From Haliea sp964022665 (GTDB lineage: Bacteria; Pseudomonadota; Gammaproteobacteria; Pseudomonadales; Halieaceae), in assembly GCA_964022665.1 (NCBI GenBank), contig CAXIDF010000005.1, forward strand, positions 1 through 64,000: a stretch of 64,000 nucleotides of DNA, in the 5' to 3' direction. Positions 33,147 to 41,701 of this stretch are shown here, piece by piece. The position numbers and the translations under genes were made by a program. The notes beneath the pieces are model-generated. The model was not told where the DNA came from and did no database searches. It was given only the letters and a program-made list of their open reading frames with translations. The stretch's first letter is position 1; each line of letters opens with the position of its first letter.

Positions 33147-34430
33147 TCAGCGCGCACGCCTCTGCGCGAAGTAACGCGGCTCGCTGTGCAGTCCCAGCAG
33201 CTGCCGCCGGACCATGTCCAGGCCGGCAGCGGCAATCATGGTTTGGAACAGCGTGCGTTCCACCGGCCACAGCAGGCAGCGAGCACGTAAATCCTCAGCC
33301 GTTCCCCAGGCCAGCCAGACCGTGCCCACCGGCTTGTCGGGCGTGCCGCCCTCCGGCCCGGCAACGCCCGAGACGGCAATGGCGTAGTCGGCCCCGGCCC
33401 GCTCCAAGGCACCCAGGGCCATCTCCCGCACCACCGCCTCACTCACCGCACCGTGGTTTGCCAGCGTCGCTTCGCTGACCCCGAGCACGCTCGACTTGAT
33501 TGCGTCGGCGTAGGTCACGAAGCCGGCGTGAAAGGCCTGCGATGATCCCGGAATACGTGTCAGCTGGCTGGCGATCAGCCCGCCGGTGCAGGATTCTGCC
33601 GTCGTCAGGGTCTGCCCGCGCGCGCTCAACAGTTCCAGTACCTTTGCCGCCAGTTGCGTGTCGCCTTCGCCGACGATGTGGTCGCCCACCAGCTCCCGCA
33701 GCCGCTGCTCACACCGGTCACGCAAAGGCAGGTCGGCGGCATCGGTCACGGCCAGCTTGATCTCCATCTGGGGCGCTCCGGCGCGAAAACCCAACTCCAC
33801 CGCGGCGGGCCAGTCCGGGATCGCATCGTTGATCAGTTGCTGTGCGCTGGACTCCCCCAGGCCAAAGGTTTGCAAGCGGAGGATGTGCCGCTGCGCCGGT
33901 CGGGTCAGGGCGGCGGCGAGGTCATCGACGATCAGGTCGAGCATGCGGCGCAGCTCCCCCGGCACGCCGGGAGTACAGATCACCCGGCACCTGCCCAGGT
34001 AAAGTTCAAAGCCCACGGCGCTGCCAATGGTGTTGTCCACGATGCGGGACCCCGCGGGCAGCTGTGCCTGCTTGCGGTTGGCGGCATCCAGCGGGATATT
34101 GCGCCGCCCACACCAGGCCTCCAGGTGCGCGACCGCCTGGGGGTGCTCCTCCAGTGGCACCCCCGCGGCTTCTGCCAACACTACAGCGGTCAAATCGTCC
34201 ACCGTAGGCCCGAGCCCGCCGTTGACGATGAGGATATCCGCACTGGAGGCCATCGCCGTGAGCTCCCGGCACAGCAGTGCCCGGTCGTCGCCCACGGTGA
34301 CCTTGCGGTAAATACCCAGCCCGATGTCCGCGAGTCGCTGGGCGATCAGGGCCGAATTGGAGTCGACGGTGTCGCCGCTCATGATTTCGTTGCCGGTCAG
34401 CAACAGTTGCACCTGGGGGTCGCGATGCAC
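33147..34430 (-). CDS. cinA: CinA family protein (molybdopterin-like domain plus PncC amidohydrolase)
   Basis: 427 residues with both CinA parts. The N-terminal molybdopterin-binding-like/ADP-ribose pyrophosphatase domain shows GNEIMSGDTVDSN and NGGLGPTVDDLT; the C-terminal nicotinamide-nucleotide amidohydrolase domain shows LTTAESCTGGLIASQLTRIPGSS and AVSGVAGPEGGTPDKPVG. It recycles pyridine nucleotides by deamidating NMN. E. coli carries the two parts separately; here they are fused, as in many bacteria. Confidence 0.92.
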   Translation of the reverse strand: MHRDPQVQLLLTGNEIMSGDTVDSNSALIAQRLADIGLGIYRKVTVGDDRALLCRELTAMASSADILIVNGGLGPTVDDLTAVVLAEAAGVPLEEHPQAVAHLEAWCGRRNIPLDAANRKQAQLPAGSRIVDNTIGSAVGFELYLGRCRVICTPGVPGELRRMLDLIVDDLAAALTRPAQRHILRLQTFGLGESSAQQLINDAIPDWPAAVELGFRAGAPQMEIKLAVTDAADLPLRDRCEQRLRELVGDHIVGEGDTQLAAKVLELLSARGQTLTTAESCTGGLIASQLTRIPGSSQAFHAGFVTYADAIKSSVLGVSEATLANHGAVSEAVVREMALGALERAGADYAIAVSGVAGPEGGTPDKPVGTVWLAWGTAEDLRARCLLWPVERTLFQTMIAAAGLDMVRRQLLGLHSEPRYFAQRRAR

Positions 34431-34530
34431 GGCCTCACTCCTTGAATTGAAAGGCGCACAGTGTAGTGCCGATGCTTTTGTTCAGGCAAAGTGCTATTTT
34501 TGCCCCTTTCACTCAAGCCTCAGGGGATAA

Positions 34531-35130
34531 GTGCCCGCATCGGGCGCAGCGCCGATGACCCGTTATTGCCCTCAATGTGGCGCAACGCTGGAACCCCACG
34601 TGGTAGGCGGCGAGCCCCGCAACCACTGGCGCTGCACCGCCTGCGCGCGTCTGCACTACGATCACCCCATGATCGTGGTGACCACGTTTATCGCCTGCGA
34701 CAAGCGCCTGCTCTGGGTGCAGCGTGCCCTGCCCCCCAAGGTGGGGTCCTGGGCCATACCAGGCGGTTTTCTGGAGCAGGATGAGACACTGGCGGAAGGC
34801 GCGGCGCGCGAGTTGCGTGAGGAAGCGGGTGTGGTGCTGCCGGCATCCGAGCTGTCATTTTATATGATGGGTACAATCACGTTTATCAATCAGGTGTATG
34901 TGGCGTTTCGAGCCCGTGTAAGCGACGAGTCGTTGTGCCCGGGCCCGGAGTCACTGGACGCCGGGTTTTTCTCGCGTGAAGAATGCCCCTGGGGGCAGGT
35001 CGCTTATCCCGAGGTGAACGATTCGATTTTTCAGGCTTACGATGACCTGGAGTCCGGGCGCTTTGATGTCTGGCATACGGAAATGACGGCGGAGCGTTAT
35101 CAGCGGCACCGGGTGAGTGAGTTGCCCTGA
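34531..35130 (+). CDS. NUDIX hydrolase with zinc ribbon
   Basis: 199 residues from a GTG at 34531, preceded by AGGGG at a good distance; an ATG at 34555 would give a form starting MTRYCPQCG. A four-cysteine zinc ribbon (CPQCG ... CTACA) leads into the NUDIX box GGFLEQDETLAEGAARELREEAGV, complete with the REUxEExGU residues. This arrangement recalls NudC-like and ADP-ribose pyrophosphatase-like hydrolases of diphosphates; the substrate is open. Divergent from cinA. Confidence 0.9.
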   Translation: MPASGAAPMTRYCPQCGATLEPHVVGGEPRNHWRCTACARLHYDHPMIVVTTFIACDKRLLWVQRALPPKVGSWAIPGGFLEQDETLAEGAARELREEAGVVLPASELSFYMMGTITFINQVYVAFRARVSDESLCPGPESLDAGFFSREECPWGQVAYPEVNDSIFQAYDDLESGRFDVWHTEMTAERYQRHRVSELP

Positions 35131-35170
35131 GGTTGGGGTGATGGGCTTTTTGGCGGTGCCTCATTGACCC

Positions 35171-35189
35171 GGCGGCCCAACGGGCCGCC
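35171..35189 (+). terminator. Perfect GC hairpin after the NUDIX gene
   Basis: GGCGGCCC, three-base loop, GGGCCGCC. There is no T tract, so it could be a weak terminator or an RNA stability element between the NUDIX and FKBP genes. Confidence 0.35.
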
Positions 35190-35298
35190 ACCACGAAGCG
35201 CCCACCCACAGCACCCAGCCCCACCCGCAACAACCCACGCCTCACCCCCCCTGATATACTATGACTCGACTTTTCAACAGCCGATCCTGGAGCCCCGC

Positions 35299-35931
35299 AT
35301 GCCACTACAACCCGAGGTCGAACTGACCACCGATGAACACAAAGTCAGCTACGGTTTCGGCCTGCAGTTTGGCGACCAGCTGCTGCGTAACGACTTCCCC
35401 GGGCTGGACCTCGCGGCGGTGATGGCGGGCCTGCAGCACTGGTACAACGAACGCCAGTCACTGCTTGCCGACGGCGAACTGAACCCCAGTTACGATGCCA
35501 TCAAGGCCAAACAGCAGGCCGTTGCCGCCGAGCTGGTGGCGAAGCGCGAGGCCTTGGCGGAGCAGTTCATGCAGGCCAATGCGCAGCGCCCCGCGGTCAG
35601 CACCACGGCCAGCGGTTTACAGTATGAGGTGCTGGAGGCGGGGGAGGGTGCCAGCCCCGGGCCGCGCAGTAATGTTGTCACCCATTATCACGGCACCTTT
35701 GTTGACGGTACGGTATTCGACAGCTCCGTGGATCGCGGGGAACCGGCGCGTTTTGGTGTCCACGAGGTGATTCCGGGGTGGACCGAGGCGCTGCAGCTGA
35801 TGCGCATTGGCGATAAATGGCGCATCGCCTGTCCGCCCGCGCTGGCCTACGGCGCGCAGGGTGCCGGTGACGCTATTCCACCGAATACGGCGCTGGTTTT
35901 CGAGATCCATTTGCTCGGCATTGAGGAGTGA
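35299..35931 (+). CDS. FKBP-type peptidyl-prolyl isomerase
   Basis: 210 residues from the ATG at 35299. A helical dimerisation domain (about 10-100) precedes the FKBP domain (about 105-210) with VVTHYHGTFVDGTVFDSSVDRG, VIPGWTEALQLM and AYGAQGAGDAIPPNTALVFEIHLL. It resembles MIP/FklB. No signal peptide, so cytoplasmic like FklB. Its stop lies next to the start of the alcohol dehydrogenase gene. Confidence 0.92.
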   Translation: MPLQPEVELTTDEHKVSYGFGLQFGDQLLRNDFPGLDLAAVMAGLQHWYNERQSLLADGELNPSYDAIKAKQQAVAAELVAKREALAEQFMQANAQRPAVSTTASGLQYEVLEAGEGASPGPRSNVVTHYHGTFVDGTVFDSSVDRGEPARFGVHEVIPGWTEALQLMRIGDKWRIACPPALAYGAQGAGDAIPPNTALVFEIHLLGIEE

Positions 35932-35936
35932 GCGTT

Positions 35937-37100
35937 ATGGCGCCGGCCAGTATTCACCTGCCGCGCATCCTGCGCATCGGGGCCGGTGCCAGTGCGACGC
36001 TGTTGGACACGCTGAGCGAACTGGGGCTGGTCCGGCCGCTGCTGGTGACGGACCCTTTTCTGGCCGAGCGGGGCTTTGCGCAGCGGTTGTTGCAGCCGCT
36101 TGCGCGCGCCGGTATCGCCTGCCCGGTGTTCGCCGAATGCGTTCCCGACCCGACAACAGACAGTGTTGCCGCCTGTCTGTTGCAGTTGCGCAGTGGGGAT
36201 TTTGATTGCCTGGTGGCGCTGGGAGGCGGCAGTTCGCTGGACACGGCGAAAGCGGTGTCGGTGTTGGCACTGCACGGCGGTGCTATGCGCGATTTCGCAG
36301 TGCCGGCTGCGGTACCCAGCGGTCTGCCGGTCATTGCCATTCCCACAACGGCGGGGACGGGTGCCGAAGTGACGCGCGCGGCCGTGATCACCGACACGCT
36401 CACTCAGGAAAAGATGCTGTGTATGGGGCTGGGTCTGGTGCCGGTCGCCGCGCTGGTGGATTTTGAGCTGACCCTGAGCATGCCGCGCCGGCTGACGGCC
36501 GACACAGGCCTGGACACGCTGTGCCACGCGCTGGAAGCGTATGTCAGCCGCAAGGCCAATGCCTTTACTGACAGCATTGCCCTGACCGCGCTGGCCAGTA
36601 TCAGCCGGCACCTGCGCACGGCCTGTGATGAGCCCGACAACCGGGAAGCGCGCGAGGCCATGATGCTGGCGGCCACCCAGGGCGGTATCGCCTTTGCCAA
36701 CGCGTCTGTCACCCTCATTCACGGTATGAGTCGTCCGCTGGGCGCGTTGTTTCATGTGCCGCACGGCCTCAGTAACGCCATGCTCCTACCTGAGGTGACG
36801 GCCTGGTCGGTCGGCCATGCGCCGCAGCGCTATGCGGAGTGTGCCCGCGTCATGGGGCTGGCGCAGGCGCGTGACAGCGACACGCAGGCGGCGGATCGCC
36901 TGGTGGCGGGGCTGCGTCAGCTCACCGCTGACCTGGAGGTGCCCGGCCCCCGGGAGTGGGGCATCGTCGAGGAAGCCTGGTTTGCCAACCTGGACACCAT
37001 GGCAGCACAGGCCCTGGCGTCCGGTTCGCCGGGTAATAACCCGCGCGTGCCGGAAGCAACGGATATCGTTGCCCTGTACCGTCGCGTTTGGGCCGCCTGA
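35937..37100 (+). CDS. Iron-containing alcohol dehydrogenase family protein
   Basis: 387 residues from the ATG at 35937, placed 8 bases after GAGGAG; a GTG at 35928 is also in frame. The NAD-binding GGGSSLDTAKAV and PTTAGTGAEVTRAAV are followed by metal ligands in DTLCHALEAYVS and LIHGMSRPLGALFHVPHG. The family includes alcohol, lactaldehyde and butanol dehydrogenases and maleylacetate reductase; sequence alone does not choose between them. Confidence 0.9.
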   Translation: MAPASIHLPRILRIGAGASATLLDTLSELGLVRPLLVTDPFLAERGFAQRLLQPLARAGIACPVFAECVPDPTTDSVAACLLQLRSGDFDCLVALGGGSSLDTAKAVSVLALHGGAMRDFAVPAAVPSGLPVIAIPTTAGTGAEVTRAAVITDTLTQEKMLCMGLGLVPVAALVDFELTLSMPRRLTADTGLDTLCHALEAYVSRKANAFTDSIALTALASISRHLRTACDEPDNREAREAMMLAATQGGIAFANASVTLIHGMSRPLGALFHVPHGLSNAMLLPEVTAWSVGHAPQRYAECARVMGLAQARDSDTQAADRLVAGLRQLTADLEVPGPREWGIVEEAWFANLDTMAAQALASGSPGNNPRVPEATDIVALYRRVWAA

Positions 37101-37178
37101 AGCCCGCCCCTACCCAACACGGGGTGCATTGGCTACACTCCCCGGCCCCAGCAGCAAGCCGCCCGGAGGCACGAAACC

Positions 37179-37967
37179 ATGAAACGCGTTGTATTTAACC
37201 AGAAGGGCGGTGTGGGCAAGACCAGTATTACCTGCAACCTGGCGGCTATCAGTGCCGCCCGTGGCCTGCGCACGCTGGTTGTGGATCTGGACGTGCAGGG
37301 CAATACCACTCACTACCTGGTGGGCGAGATTGATGCCGATGCATTTCCGGCTGAGGCGCAGGGCGCAGCCGGGCTGTTCAAGCAGACCGTGGGTTCGCGC
37401 AAGATGCACCAGAACCCGGATTCCTTCGTCTGGGAAACACCCTGGGAAAACCTGTTCCTGCTGCCCTCCAGCCCGGTGCTGACGCAGTTGGAGCGCGAGC
37501 TGGAGTCGCGCTACAAGATCTACAAGCTGCGCGATGCGCTGCAAAAGCTGGATGCGGAATACGACCGGGTGTATATCGACACCCCTCCCAATTTCAATTT
37601 TTACTCCAAGTCCGCCCTGATTGCAGCAGACACCGTGCTGGTGCCCTTCGACTGCGACAGTTTCGCCCGCCAGAGCCTCTATTCCCTGATGGATAACATC
37701 GCTGAACTGCAGGAGGATCACAACCCGGACCTCGCGGTGGAAGGCATTGTGATCAACCAATTCAACAGTCAGGCGCGCTTGCCGGGGGAGCTCGTGGCGG
37801 AGTTGGAGGAAGAGGGCTACCCGGTGTGCGCAACCTATCTCAGCGCGTCGGTGAAAATGCGTGAGTCGCACCACGAACATCGCCCGCTGGTGGATCTGGC
37901 GCCCAGCCACAAGCTGACGCAGCAGTTTCTGGCGCTCTACGATGAACTGGAGAGTGGGCGGGCCTGA
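37179..37967 (+). CDS. Orphan ParA family ATPase
   Basis: 262 residues. The deviant Walker A is QKGGVGKTS (about 8-16), Walker A' is VVDLDVQGNTT and Walker B is VYIDTPPN. No parB-like gene is next to it, and the chromosomal parAB pair normally lies by gidB, so this is an extra ParA/MinD-type ATPase, perhaps positioning another cargo. Between an alcohol dehydrogenase and a nitronate monooxygenase gene. Confidence 0.88.
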   Translation: MKRVVFNQKGGVGKTSITCNLAAISAARGLRTLVVDLDVQGNTTHYLVGEIDADAFPAEAQGAAGLFKQTVGSRKMHQNPDSFVWETPWENLFLLPSSPVLTQLERELESRYKIYKLRDALQKLDAEYDRVYIDTPPNFNFYSKSALIAADTVLVPFDCDSFARQSLYSLMDNIAELQEDHNPDLAVEGIVINQFNSQARLPGELVAELEEEGYPVCATYLSASVKMRESHHEHRPLVDLAPSHKLTQQFLALYDELESGRA

Positions 37968-38007
37968 GCCCACGCCACCCTGCGGGGCCCGGCGCTTTGC
38001 TTGAAGG

Positions 38008-39135
38008 CTAGACCTTCGGCAACAGGCCGCCGGCTTTGTCGACGGCATCCACGTACTCGTCCAGCAGCCGGTAGATCACCTGGCGGCATGACTCGATGGT
38101 GTTCAGTTGCCCGATGACCTGTCCGCAGGGATTGAAGGCGATTTTCTGGCAGTCGCCGGCATCGGCATAGACCGCGGTGCGGCGAATGCCGTCCGAGGTC
38201 ACCAGCCCCTGCAGGGGCATGCCCAGCGGGTCGGGGGTGTCCGCGCGGTCCCAGGCCGCTGTCCAGTCGTTTTTCAGCATGCGGCAGGGTTTGCCGGTCC
38301 AGGCGCGGGAGCGCACTGTGTCCTCGCTGCTGGCGTTGAGCAGTGATTGTTTCTGCGCCGGTTGGGTGTGAGCCTCTTCCACGGTCAACCACAGTGAACC
38401 GGTCCAGACGCCAGCTGCACCCATCGCCATGGCGGCGGCAATCTGCCTGCCGTTGCCGATCCCGCCCGCCGCCAGCATGGGCAGGTCGCCAATGGCGTCG
38501 ACGATTTGCGGCCAGAGTACGATAGAGCCCACCTCCCCGGTGTGCCCGCCGCCTTCGCCACCCTGTGCCACAACGAAATCGAGTCCGGCCTCCTTGTGCT
38601 GCACCGCCTGTTTCACCTTGCCACAGAGGGCGCCAATCAGCCGCCCCGAGTCTTTCACCTGTTTGATTTTTTCCGCCGGTGGCGTGCCCAGGGCGTTGGC
38701 GATGAGGCGGCATTTCGGGCGCGTCAGTGCCTCGTCCAGAAGCGGTGTGGCGGTGGCGTCGGTCCAGCCCATCAGGCCCATGGTCTTGCTGCCGTCCGGC
38801 CACTCCGGCACACCCGCATTGGCCAGCAGCTGTTCGGCGAACTCAATGTGCTCTTTGGGCACCATGGCCCACAGCTGCTTCTCCATGTCTTCCGCCGACA
38901 GGGCGTCCATGCCCTCGTATTTCTGCGGGATAACAATGTCCACGCCGTAGGGACGGTCGCCGATGTGGGCGTCAATCCAGTCCAGCTCTTCCTTCATCTG
39001 CTCGGGGGTAAAACCCACCACCCCGAGTACACCAATGCCCCCGGCCTTGCTGACGGCTACAACGACGTCGCGACAATGGGTGAAGGCGAAAATGGGGTAC
39101 TCGATACCCAGGCGCTCGCACAGTGAGTTGGTCAT
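38008..39135 (-). CDS. Nitronate monooxygenase family flavoprotein
   Basis: 375 residues from the ATG at 39135, with GGAGGAG eight bases upstream. A FMN-binding TIM barrel of the 2-nitropropane dioxygenase type: GIEYPIFAFTHCRDVVVAVSKAGGIGVLG at the start, QGGEGGGHTGEVGS and PMLAAGGIGNGRQIAAAMAMGA for FMN phosphate binding. It may oxidise alkyl nitronates, or be one of the related enoyl-reductase-like flavoproteins. It is divergent from cysH. Confidence 0.88.
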   Translation of the reverse strand: MTNSLCERLGIEYPIFAFTHCRDVVVAVSKAGGIGVLGVVGFTPEQMKEELDWIDAHIGDRPYGVDIVIPQKYEGMDALSAEDMEKQLWAMVPKEHIEFAEQLLANAGVPEWPDGSKTMGLMGWTDATATPLLDEALTRPKCRLIANALGTPPAEKIKQVKDSGRLIGALCGKVKQAVQHKEAGLDFVVAQGGEGGGHTGEVGSIVLWPQIVDAIGDLPMLAAGGIGNGRQIAAAMAMGAAGVWTGSLWLTVEEAHTQPAQKQSLLNASSEDTVRSRAWTGKPCRMLKNDWTAAWDRADTPDPLGMPLQGLVTSDGIRRTAVYADAGDCQKIAFNPCGQVIGQLNTIESCRQVIYRLLDEYVDAVDKAGGLLPKV

Positions 39136-39242
39136 GAGGTGTTCTCCTCCAATCGGCTGAACGGAGAGTATTGTCCCGCCGGCGGGCAGAGGCAATGATG
39201 CCTGAGGGCCAGCGAAAGTGGCGCATCTGCTCAGGCCTGCGT

Positions 39243-39294
39243 ATAACCTTATAAAATCTAGTTATTTGTCAGCCCAATTTTGATTCTTTAGAGT
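39243..39294 (+). promoter_or_regulatory. cysH promoter with upstream dyad
   Basis: TTGTCA (39266-39271), 17 bases, TAGAGT (39289-39294) gives a good sigma-70 promoter 42 bases before cysH. The inverted repeat ATAAC-N13-GTTAT (39243-39265) touches the -35 box, where a LysR-type activator such as CysB would bind. The activator is inferred. Confidence 0.5.
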
Positions 39295-39336
39295 TCGCGT
39301 TCTCTAGTACACCTGTTACGCAAGGTTGTTGTAAAC

Positions 39337-39957
39337 ATGGATTTGAAAAGCGTCAATGACATGCTGCGAGGCGCCAGCGCGCCCGCGGTAGTGGAGTGGG
39401 CGCTGGCGCAGGGACGTCCGACCATTGCGACCACCAGCATGGGGCGCAACGCGGCGCTCATGCTGCATCTGGTGAGCCAGGTTGACCGCACGGTGCCCAC
39501 CGTCTGGATCGATACGGGCTACAACCTGCGGGATACCTATGTGGTGGCGGAGCGCCTGATTCGCGATCTCGAGCTGGATATCCGCGTTTACAGCCCGTTG
39601 GTGACCTCGGAGCGGCGCAACGCCATCATGGGCGGCATTCCCACCGTGGATGAGGAAGAGCGACATCGCGAGTTCACGCGTCAGGTAAAGCTGGAGCCTT
39701 TCGCGCGGGCGCTGGAGGACCTGCAGCCGGAAATCTGGCTCACCGGCATTCGCCGCGAGGAAACCGAGCATCGCAAGACACTGGATATTGTTTCCCTCGA
39801 TGATCGGGGCATTCTCAAGGTGGCGCCCATCTTCTATTGGTCCGAGGCCGACGTCGAGGACTACATGCAGCGCCACCAGCTGCCCACCTGCCGCCACTAT
39901 TTTGACCCCACCAAAGTGCATGATGGTCGCGAGTGCGGCCTGCACACCGCCGCTTGA
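39337..39957 (+). CDS. cysH: Phosphoadenylyl-sulfate reductase
   Basis: 206 residues. The PP-loop-type nucleotide site is at TIATTSMGRNAALMLH. TGIRREETEHRKTLDIVS is conserved and the C-terminal ECGLH carries the catalytic cysteine. The CC...CxxC iron-sulfur ligands of APS reductases are not seen, so it should act on PAPS, reducing it to sulfite with thioredoxin. It is shorter than the 244-residue E. coli protein. Confidence 0.92.
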   Translation: MDLKSVNDMLRGASAPAVVEWALAQGRPTIATTSMGRNAALMLHLVSQVDRTVPTVWIDTGYNLRDTYVVAERLIRDLELDIRVYSPLVTSERRNAIMGGIPTVDEEERHREFTRQVKLEPFARALEDLQPEIWLTGIRREETEHRKTLDIVSLDDRGILKVAPIFYWSEADVEDYMQRHQLPTCRHYFDPTKVHDGRECGLHTAA

Positions 39958-40032
39958 CCCTGAGGCCCTGCCGGCGGATCCGCTATACTTGAGGCAGGAC
40001 ATCACCGTCTGTTGTGAGCAACGGAGTAGCTT

Positions 40033-41241
40033 ATGCAAGCAAGCAGGTTGCTGCGGGCGGGTGTGTGGGCGGTGCTCACGGCGGCTCTGAGTGCCTGTGG
40101 CTCGCTGGGCGCACCGTCGCTTGACCTGGACAGCCTGCCAGCCCTGTTGCTGGACAGTGGCAAGCAGCTGCCTGCAGCTGATGTGGCCACCGCGTCCGGC
40201 GCCGACCCACTGTTACTGGTCACCCCGCAGATGCACGACTTCGTGGCCCGTTACGCGCCGCGCGAGACGGGGCCGCGCGCGCGCCTTCTGGGCCTGCACG
40301 AAGCGGTGCGTGGCGCAGGTGCACTGGGTGTTGGTTACAATCCTGCGGCAGATGGTAGCGCGGAGCAGGTGTTTGCCAGCGGTGATGCCAATTGCCTGTC
40401 TTTTGCCCATCTGTTTGTCGCTCTGGCCCGGGCGGCGGGGCTGGACGCGCGCTATCAGTGGCTGGACGTCCGTCCCCAGTGGACCCGCGTCGGCGAACGG
40501 CTGACCATGCGAGTGCATGTCAATGTGATGGTCCGCATGCCGCATGGCGAGCAGTTCATGGTGGATATCGACCCTTTGCAGGCGCGCGACATTGCGGCAT
40601 CGCGCCTGCTGGCTGACCGTGAGGCCGCGGCGCTGCACGACAACAATCTGGCCATGGTGGCGCTGGCGGAAGGGAATCTCCCCGTTGCGTGGATGCGTGT
40701 GGTCAACGCCTTGCGCCAGAGCCCCGATCTTCCGCTGCTCTGGGTCAATCTGGGGGCAATCTACCGCCAAACCGGGCAACTCGAGGCGGTGGAATGGGCA
40801 CTGCTGCAGGCGCTGGAGCGCGACAGCGGAGAGCGTTCGGCGATGAACAACCTGGCGCTGTTATATGACCAGACCGGGCGCAGCCGTGAGCGCGATGCCT
40901 GGTTGGCGCGCATTCAGCGCTACCGCGAGCGCAACCCCTACTACCTCGCCTGGCGCGGTGACATGGCTGGAGAGAGCGGTGACTGGGATGAGGCCCTGCT
41001 GCAGTACCGCAGGGCCCTGGACCTGCAGCCGGGAGACAGCGCGCTGCTCGCGGCCACCGGTATCATCCACTTCAAGCTGCAGCAGTACGGTGCGGCGGAA
41101 CGGCTCTTGCAGCAGGCAATCGACGCTGCCAGCCTTTCCAGCGAGCGGCGCGAGTACGCGGCACAGCTGGAGCGGGTCCGGCAGGGCCGTCGGGCAGGCG
41201 GTGTTCAGGCGTCAGGCGAGGCGGGCTCAACTCGGATATAG
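40033..41241 (+). CDS. Transglutaminase-like/TPR lipoprotein
   Basis: 402 residues. Signal and lipobox LSAC (Cys22). Residues about 110-190 look like a transglutaminase-like cysteine protease core (GDANCLSFAHLFVALARAAGLDARYQW, then MRVHVNVMVR and MVDIDP for the histidine and aspartate). TPR repeats fill about 210-380 (LWVNLGAIYRQTGQLEAVEWALLQAL). Probably an envelope-anchored peptidase or scaffold. Its end overlaps the convergent PPOX gene by 37 bases. Confidence 0.8.
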   Translation: MQASRLLRAGVWAVLTAALSACGSLGAPSLDLDSLPALLLDSGKQLPAADVATASGADPLLLVTPQMHDFVARYAPRETGPRARLLGLHEAVRGAGALGVGYNPAADGSAEQVFASGDANCLSFAHLFVALARAAGLDARYQWLDVRPQWTRVGERLTMRVHVNVMVRMPHGEQFMVDIDPLQARDIAASRLLADREAAALHDNNLAMVALAEGNLPVAWMRVVNALRQSPDLPLLWVNLGAIYRQTGQLEAVEWALLQALERDSGERSAMNNLALLYDQTGRSRERDAWLARIQRYRERNPYYLAWRGDMAGESGDWDEALLQYRRALDLQPGDSALLAATGIIHFKLQQYGAAERLLQQAIDAASLSSERREYAAQLERVRQGRRAGGVQASGEAGSTRI

Positions 41242-41603
41242 GCTCGCTTGTGCAGCTTGCTGCCGAGTCGCGATAGCGCATCCAGCCCGCGCATCTGCCA
41301 GCCGTACTTGCGGCGCAAGGCGGCGAGGGCTTGCGCGATTTCCGCCGGTGAGTCCACCAGGTAGGCGTTTGCCTCGTGCCAGTCACCCGTCAGCCGGCCG
41401 CTGACCGTGCAGGGCGCGATGCGCGCGCTACTGAAATTGCGCAGGCGCTTGACCTTGCCCGCATCGCCTGCGGAAAACAGGTAGTACACCCCGTTATCCG
41501 GTGCAAACCACACCGGCGTGGGTACGAAATCGCCGTTGCGCTTGCGCGTGGCGAAGCTCAGATAAGCGCAGCGCTCAAAAGGTGCTGCAGGACGATTTTT
41601 CAT
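41205..41603 (-). CDS. PPOX-class flavin/F420-type oxidoreductase
   Basis: 132 residues of the split-barrel PNPOx-like family: AYLSFATRKRNGDFVPTPVWFAPDNGVYYLFSAGDAGKVKRLRN is the usual cofactor-binding start. The family includes F420- and FMN-dependent enzymes; the cofactor cannot be told by eye and F420 is unlikely in this lineage. The gene is convergent with the TPR lipoprotein and divergent from the SDR. Confidence 0.82.
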   Translation of the reverse strand: MKNRPAAPFERCAYLSFATRKRNGDFVPTPVWFAPDNGVYYLFSAGDAGKVKRLRNFSSARIAPCTVSGRLTGDWHEANAYLVDSPAEIAQALAALRRKYGWQMRGLDALSRLGSKLHKRAYIRVEPASPDA

Positions 41604-41701
41604 GGCATTTTCCGTGCGAAGATTGACGGCCCGGGCTTACACGGCGCAGCATAGCCCGGCACAATGGCTTACGATAACAGAACAGAAGAGGAAAGCAGCA
41701 G

